Below are positions 63,590 to 64,000 of a DNA stretch of 64,000 bases, in pieces. Below the pieces are notes generated by a model that saw only the letters and a program-made list of their open reading frames with translations, was not told the DNA's origin and ran no database searches. The DNA comes from Acinetobacter sp. S54 (GTDB lineage: Bacteria; Pseudomonadota; Gammaproteobacteria; Pseudomonadales; Moraxellaceae), in NCBI RefSeq assembly GCF_016624945.1, contig NZ_JACVUI010000003.1, forward strand, positions 490,146 to 554,145, in the 5' to 3' direction. Numbering within the stretch: position 1 is the stretch's first letter; each line of letters begins with the position of its first letter. The translations under genes were made by a program, and so were the position numbers.

Positions 63590-64000
63590 AAAAGCATCCT
63601 TTTTATAATTTGCAGATTGAAAGCTTTTACAGAGTTAAAATTAACAGCAGTTGTTTTATTTTAATATTTATATTGGATTTATGTCTTAGAATAAAGTGTT
63701 TCATAATTGATGATGCTCTAAAAATTATAAATTTTAACTTTATAGCTCTTTTTCACCATTCCCAGATCCTAACTCAATAGCCAATCACTTCGGTGATAAG
63801 TAAATTTACTAAAAATCTTATATAGAGGTGGATAGCTCCCTCTATAGTTTAAATAGATGAATTTTTATCGCAGCTCATGCAATTTTATCAATAGATAAAT
63901 ATATATCCATATATTTATAAATTTCATTTTTATTTCAGCATAATACTTAGTAAAAAAGAAGCCCCGCCACTGGCTAGTGACGGGGCTTATATTTAAAAGC
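63590..64000. other. 411-base intergenic region with several hairpins
   Basis: There is no ORF. It contains ATCAC-TTCG-GTGAT (63784-63797, a UUCG-tetraloop hairpin), TATAGAGG/CCTCTATA (63821-63828 with 63839-63846) and the strong terminator at 63959-63988. The order of stem-loops ending in a terminator is what a small RNA gene would look like, but direction and ends cannot be fixed. Confidence 0.4.
63959..63988 (-). terminator. GC-rich rho-independent terminator at the right edge
   Basis: AAGCCCCGCCACT and AGTGACGGGGCTT form a 13-bp stem with one C-A mismatch and a GGCT loop. On the minus strand it is followed by CTTTTTTAC, so it most likely ends a minus-strand gene entering from beyond 64000. 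On the plus strand the following ATATTT is poorer. Confidence 0.8.

Overview
The window is a chromosomal segment of an Acinetobacter-type gammaproteobacterium. It is AT-rich, and on the minus strand from 10569 down to the left edge it carries pcaIJFBDKCHG followed by quiB, quiC and the start of quiX, with pcaU divergent on the plus strand. That is the order I know from Acinetobacter baylyi ADP1. A dicarboxylic-acid (dca) beta-oxidation cluster with a DcaP-type porin and a fused phosphatase/mannitol-1-phosphate dehydrogenase (MtlD) also point to Acinetobacter. I saw no IS element, CRISPR array, tRNA or rRNA.

Layout. 1-11.7 kb: quinate/protocatechuate catabolism. Periplasmic dehydroquinate and dehydroshikimate dehydratases feed protocatechuate into the beta-ketoadipate pathway, controlled by PcaU at a three-repeat operator (10743-10783). 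11.9-16.9 kb: a YbfB-type MFS exporter with a tiny coupled membrane ORF, a LysR regulator, and the tail of an operon (18727 to 14355) that joins an acyl-CoA dehydrogenase, a PaaG-like isomerase, a class II aldolase and a 2-hydroxyacid dehydrogenase, whose substrate I cannot name. 19-30.7 kb: the dca region, with a minus-strand operon (acyl-CoA dehydrogenase, MFS, CoA transferase A and B, porin, MFS) divergent from a plus-strand operon (enoyl-CoA hydratase, SDR, 3-hydroxyacyl-CoA dehydrogenase, thiolase). 30.8-38.1 kb: two related modules, each with an IclR regulator, a CaiB-type CoA transferase and an MFS transporter. 38.3-40 kb: ETF-ubiquinone oxidoreductase, which would take electrons from the acyl-CoA dehydrogenases.

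40.1-47.4 kb: a sulfur-related operon (two half-size YeeE/YedE proteins, a persulfide-dioxygenase-like metallo-hydrolase, a DUF202 protein), a zeta-like kinase with a small upstream partner, an NCS1 permease with a C-terminal four-cysteine knuckle, and a LysR/CidA-like/LrgB locus. 47.4-51 kb: cobUTCS for the last steps of cobalamin assembly, preceded by a 2H phosphoesterase. 51-54 kb: mtlD and ybaK. 54.1-60 kb: a six-gene membrane-lipid cluster resembling E. coli ynbABCD but with two extra genes; its product is unknown and it is the best candidate here for an undescribed system. 60-63.6 kb: lytic transglycosylase, cysteine synthase and a Na/Pi cotransporter-type protein.

Regulatory reading. 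The dca region holds a family of short palindromes. One type (TTTCG-N5-CGAAA) lies at the dcaA/dcaE promoter pair, at the second IclR gene and, as near-matches, at the second CaiB/MFS pair and just before the ETF-QO gene. A second type (TTGCATTGCAA core) lies in the first module. This suggests two IclR paralogues with diverged operators. Start sites were chosen from Shine-Dalgarno placement and stop/start overlaps; where these decide nothing it is stated.
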